In this document: positions 23,695 through 25,383 of the stretch, in pieces
Numbering within the stretch: the stretch's first letter is position 1
How the letters are laid out: the number at the start of each line of letters is the position of its first letter
NCBI GenBank assembly: GCA_017408535.1
Contig: JAFQUL010000230.1
Location: 1 to 25,383 of the forward strand
Direction: 5' to 3'
Length of the DNA: 25,383 nucleotides
From: Clostridia bacterium
Lineage (GTDB): Bacteria > Bacillota > Clostridia > Oscillospirales > CAG-272
Position numbers and translations under genes: made by a program
Notes under the pieces: generated by a model
What the model saw: the letters and a program-made list of their open reading frames with translations, nothing else
The model's database searches: none
What the model was told of the DNA's origin: nothing

Positions 23695-24540
23695 TCAGTC
23701 AGCGAGGGTGAGGTTGTACTTAGTCGCAAGGGCGGTAAGAGTACCGTCTTCCTTCATGGACTTGATGTAACCGTTGAGAGCCTCTACCATATCGGAGCCC
23801 TTGCGGCAGCCGATACCGTACTCTTCTTCGTTGAGGCTGAATGCTATACCGAGATCCTCGTAGCTGGTGCCCTCACCGGTCATAGCGTTAGCCATGGTGA
23901 TGTCGATGATACAAGCATCTGCCGCACCGGAGGAAACCTCAAGGAGAGCGTCAGACTGAGCGGTGAGAGAGGTGTGGTCAAAACCGTTGTCAACAGCGCA
24001 CTGCTCGCCTGCAGAACCTGCCTCAACGGCAAACTTGAGCTCCTTAACGGAAGCGATATCCTTGTAATCAGCAGCCTTTGCCGCGTCAACAACTACTACC
24101 TGAGCGTTGAGAACGTAAGGGTCGGAGCAGTCCATAGAAGCCTTCACCTTATCGCTGAGGGTCATACCGTTCCAAACAAGGTCGATACTCTTGGACTCAA
24201 GCTCAAAGGACTTGTTGTCCCAATCGATAACTACGAACTCGCAGTCAACGCCCATCTTCTCTGCAACTGCAAGAGCAAACTCAGTATCAAAGCCGGTCCA
24301 CTCGTCGTTGTCATCCTTGTAGTTCATAGGCTCGTATATGGTAACACCTACAACAAGCTTACCCTTATTCTTGATGTAATCTACGTCGCTGTCGGTATTA
24401 GCGGTGTCGTCAGTGTTGCCGGAGGTCTCGCCGTCGTCGTTACCGCCGGGCTGAGTCTCGGAGCAGGAAACAAGCGCAAATGCTGATACAAGCATCATAA
24501 GCGCTAAAAGAAGTGCTGTCAGTTTCTTTAAGGTTTTCAT
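23695..24540 (-). CDS. Amino-acid ABC transporter substrate-binding lipoprotein
   Basis: The product is 281 residues with a lipoprotein signal peptide: Lys residues at 2-6, a hydrophobic core, and lipobox LVSC with Cys26 as the modified residue. A flexible Gly/Asp/Thr/Asn-rich linker (27-54) joins it to a type 3 solute-binding domain starting KGKLVVGVTIYEPM. Further marks are GFDTEFALAVAEKMG, SIDLVWNGMTLSDKV and the C-terminal MKEDGTLTALATKYN. The ligand is a polar amino acid; which one cannot be told. An in-frame start 15 bases upstream exists, but ATG 24540 is chosen because GGAGG lies eight bases before it. First gene of its transcription unit. Confidence 0.94.
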   Translation of the reverse strand: MKTLKKLTALLLALMMLVSAFALVSCSETQPGGNDDGETSGNTDDTANTDSDVDYIKNKGKLVVGVTIYEPMNYKDDNDEWTGFDTEFALAVAEKMGVDCEFVVIDWDNKSFELESKSIDLVWNGMTLSDKVKASMDCSDPYVLNAQVVVVDAAKAADYKDIASVKELKFAVEAGSAGEQCAVDNGFDHTSLTAQSDALLEVSSGAADACIIDITMANAMTGEGTSYEDLGIAFSLNEEEYGIGCRKGSDMVEALNGYIKSMKEDGTLTALATKYNLTLAD

Positions 24541-24594
24541 TGTGTGATCCTCCAAAAGATGTTATTTAACACTTTATCTTGCTAAAGTAGTCAT

Positions 24595-24623
24595 ATATTA
24601 CCATATTTGATGCCTTTTGTCAA
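24595..24623 (-). promoter_or_regulatory. Sigma-A promoter of the amino-acid transporter unit
   Basis: On the minus strand TTGACA (24623-24618), 17 bases and TAATAT (24600-24595). Transcription should begin near 24588, giving a leader of about 48 nt before ATG 24540. It is the only strong promoter seen for the six minus-strand genes that follow. Confidence 0.85.
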
Positions 24624-24716
24624 GTATTAGCGGAGAAGGAAAAGAAATATTTACGATTATTTTATAATATAGATGATTTTTTCCTTAAAAAAATGATTAA
24701 AATTAGCGATTATCGG

Positions 24717-24760
24717 TTTACATAATCACACTTTAGTGATACAATTATATGTGTTATAAT
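24717..24760 (+). promoter_or_regulatory. Overlapping promoter candidates and inverted repeat before the glycosidase gene
   Basis: Two promoter readings are possible: TTTACA (24717-24722), 17 bases, TACAAT (24740-24745), or TTTAGT (24732-24737), 17 bases, TATAAT (24755-24760). An inverted repeat ATCAC-6-GTGAT at 24725-24740 lies across both and could be an operator. Which promoter is used is unclear. Confidence 0.55.
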
Positions 24761-24793
24761 GCGAAATTTTTTCTCCCGAAAGGATCCGGCCAC

Positions 24794-25383
24794 TTGAACA
24801 GTAATAAAGAACCGAGAGTCCGCCGCTGCCCTGCCGCAAAGGAGGACCTCACAGCAAAGAGATTAATAAAAAAAGCGAAGAGAGCAAAGAGACTCGGCGT
24901 TTTCTTTACCTGCTTCTCTCTGTTTGCCGCACTCTGCACTCTCCTTTTTTCGCTTTTTGTATATTCGTCTATTCCCTTCTTCTCCTACTGGAGAGGAATA
25001 TGGGTGGAGACGGCTATGACCACCATGAATCACCGTTGGCTGGCCACCGCCTTCATCCCCGGATACCAGATAGACAAGATAATGAATGAGAGCGTAAATC
25101 CCGACGTTATCGGCGGTGCCGATGCTCTCACCACCACCTCTCCCACAACCGGTGAAACGCCACCCGAGACAGAGCCCCCCGAGCCGGTGGATCCCGATCC
25201 CCTTGATCAGCTTGAGCTTAAGGTAGGCGACAAGGACTATGCCGGCAACACGGTGCTGATAAACGATATCGAAGAGGGACTTATAGTATCTGAGATCTCA
25301 CGCGGCTCATTCAAGGGAAAGATAATGCTCATTGACGATCCTGCAAGAGTATACGTGGGTGCGACCCCCTACCCCGGAGAGAA
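24794..25383 (+). CDS. Phosphodiester glycosidase family protein (NAGPA/DUF2233-like), partial
   Basis: Only the first 196 residues are inside the window. They comprise a basic cytoplasmic N-terminus (about 1-34, many Lys/Arg), one membrane helix (35-57), and the segment WVETAMTTMNHRWLATAFIP (70-89) that is typical of the clostridial and bacillar membrane-anchored phosphodiester glycosidase (NAGPA-like) proteins. A Thr/Pro/Glu linker (113-138) and the beginning of the extracellular domain (LIVSEISRGSFKGKIMLIDDP) follow. Relatives are linked to exopolysaccharide or cell-surface glycan metabolism. The start is taken as TTG 24794 behind AAAGGA. An in-frame ATG at 24749 lies at or before the predicted transcription start and is not favoured. 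Confidence 0.75.
   Translation, partial: MNSNKEPRVRRCPAAKEDLTAKRLIKKAKRAKRLGVFFTCFSLFAALCTLLFSLFVYSSIPFFSYWRGIWVETAMTTMNHRWLATAFIPGYQIDKIMNESVNPDVIGGADALTTTSPTTGETPPETEPPEPVDPDPLDQLELKVGDKDYAGNTVLINDIEEGLIVSEISRGSFKGKIMLIDDPARVYVGATPYPGE

Noticed and set aside
23680..24486. 268-codon plus-strand frame antisense to the binding-protein gene
   Set aside because: The minus strand encodes a clear lipoprotein with a signal peptide, promoter and ribosome binding site; the antisense frame is a by-product of codon bias.
24749..24793. Upstream ATG for the phosphodiester glycosidase
   Set aside because: It is at or before the predicted transcription start; the TTG at 24794 has an AAAGGA box at a suitable distance, though the choice is not certain.
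1..25383. Mobile elements, CRISPR arrays, defence genes or a biosynthetic cluster
   Set aside because: No transposase, integrase, repeat-spacer array, toxin-antitoxin or biosynthetic core gene was seen; gene order and base composition look like ordinary chromosome.

Overview
The window looks like a chromosomal segment of a low-to-mid GC Gram-positive anaerobe of the class Clostridia, probably an uncultured gut lineage of the Oscillospiraceae type. This rests on gene content and order (a nusB-xseA-xseB-ispA-tlyA-nadK-argR-recN block and a murB-whiA-dnaE block), the spo-lineage regulator WhiA, strong AGGAGG-type ribosome binding sites and consensus sigma-A promoters. No plasmid, phage, insertion sequence, CRISPR, rRNA or tRNA signature was seen. 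I cannot assign a species.

Region 1 (1-7320, all minus strand): tyrS, murB, whiA, dnaE and a small DUF2975-like membrane protein, read right to left. whiA and dnaE overlap by four bases (GTGA). The two genes that usually sit between murB and whiA in Firmicutes (rapZ and yvcK) are absent here.

Region 2 (7321-7761): 440 bp without a credible protein. It holds many nested and competing inverted repeats. Wobble pairs favour the plus strand, and a hairpin plus a T-rich run lies at its right end. I read it as an unidentified structured RNA candidate; it is the most interesting non-coding stretch in the window.

Region 3 (7762-15552, minus strand): a long housekeeping operon starting at a consensus promoter near 15524-15552. 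Its order is nusB, a TsaD/peptidase M22 paralogue, xseA, xseB, ispA, tlyA, then a probable internal promoter and nadK, argR, recN. Spacing is tight with several overlaps. dxs, often found between ispA and tlyA in this cluster, is missing.

Region 4 (15553-19310): single genes, each with its own promoter and terminator. They are an M20 amidohydrolase (+), an endonuclease/exonuclease/phosphatase-family protein (-) and an intracellular GH30 glycosidase (+). Both convergent junctions are closed by strong inverted repeats that could stop transcription from either side.

Region 5 (19315-24623, minus strand): a probable six-gene unit from one consensus promoter. It encodes a polar amino-acid ABC transporter (binding lipoprotein, permease, ATPase), a flavin-reductase-like protein, a fructose-6-phosphate-aldolase-type enzyme and the sodium/proline symporter PutP. 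A perfect 14-bp hairpin separates the binding-protein gene from the rest and may set their expression ratio.

Region 6 (24624-25383): a divergent promoter region, then the start of a membrane-anchored phosphodiester-glycosidase (NAGPA/DUF2233-type) gene cut off by the window end.

No clearly new defence or mobile system was found; most of the window is ordinary core genome.
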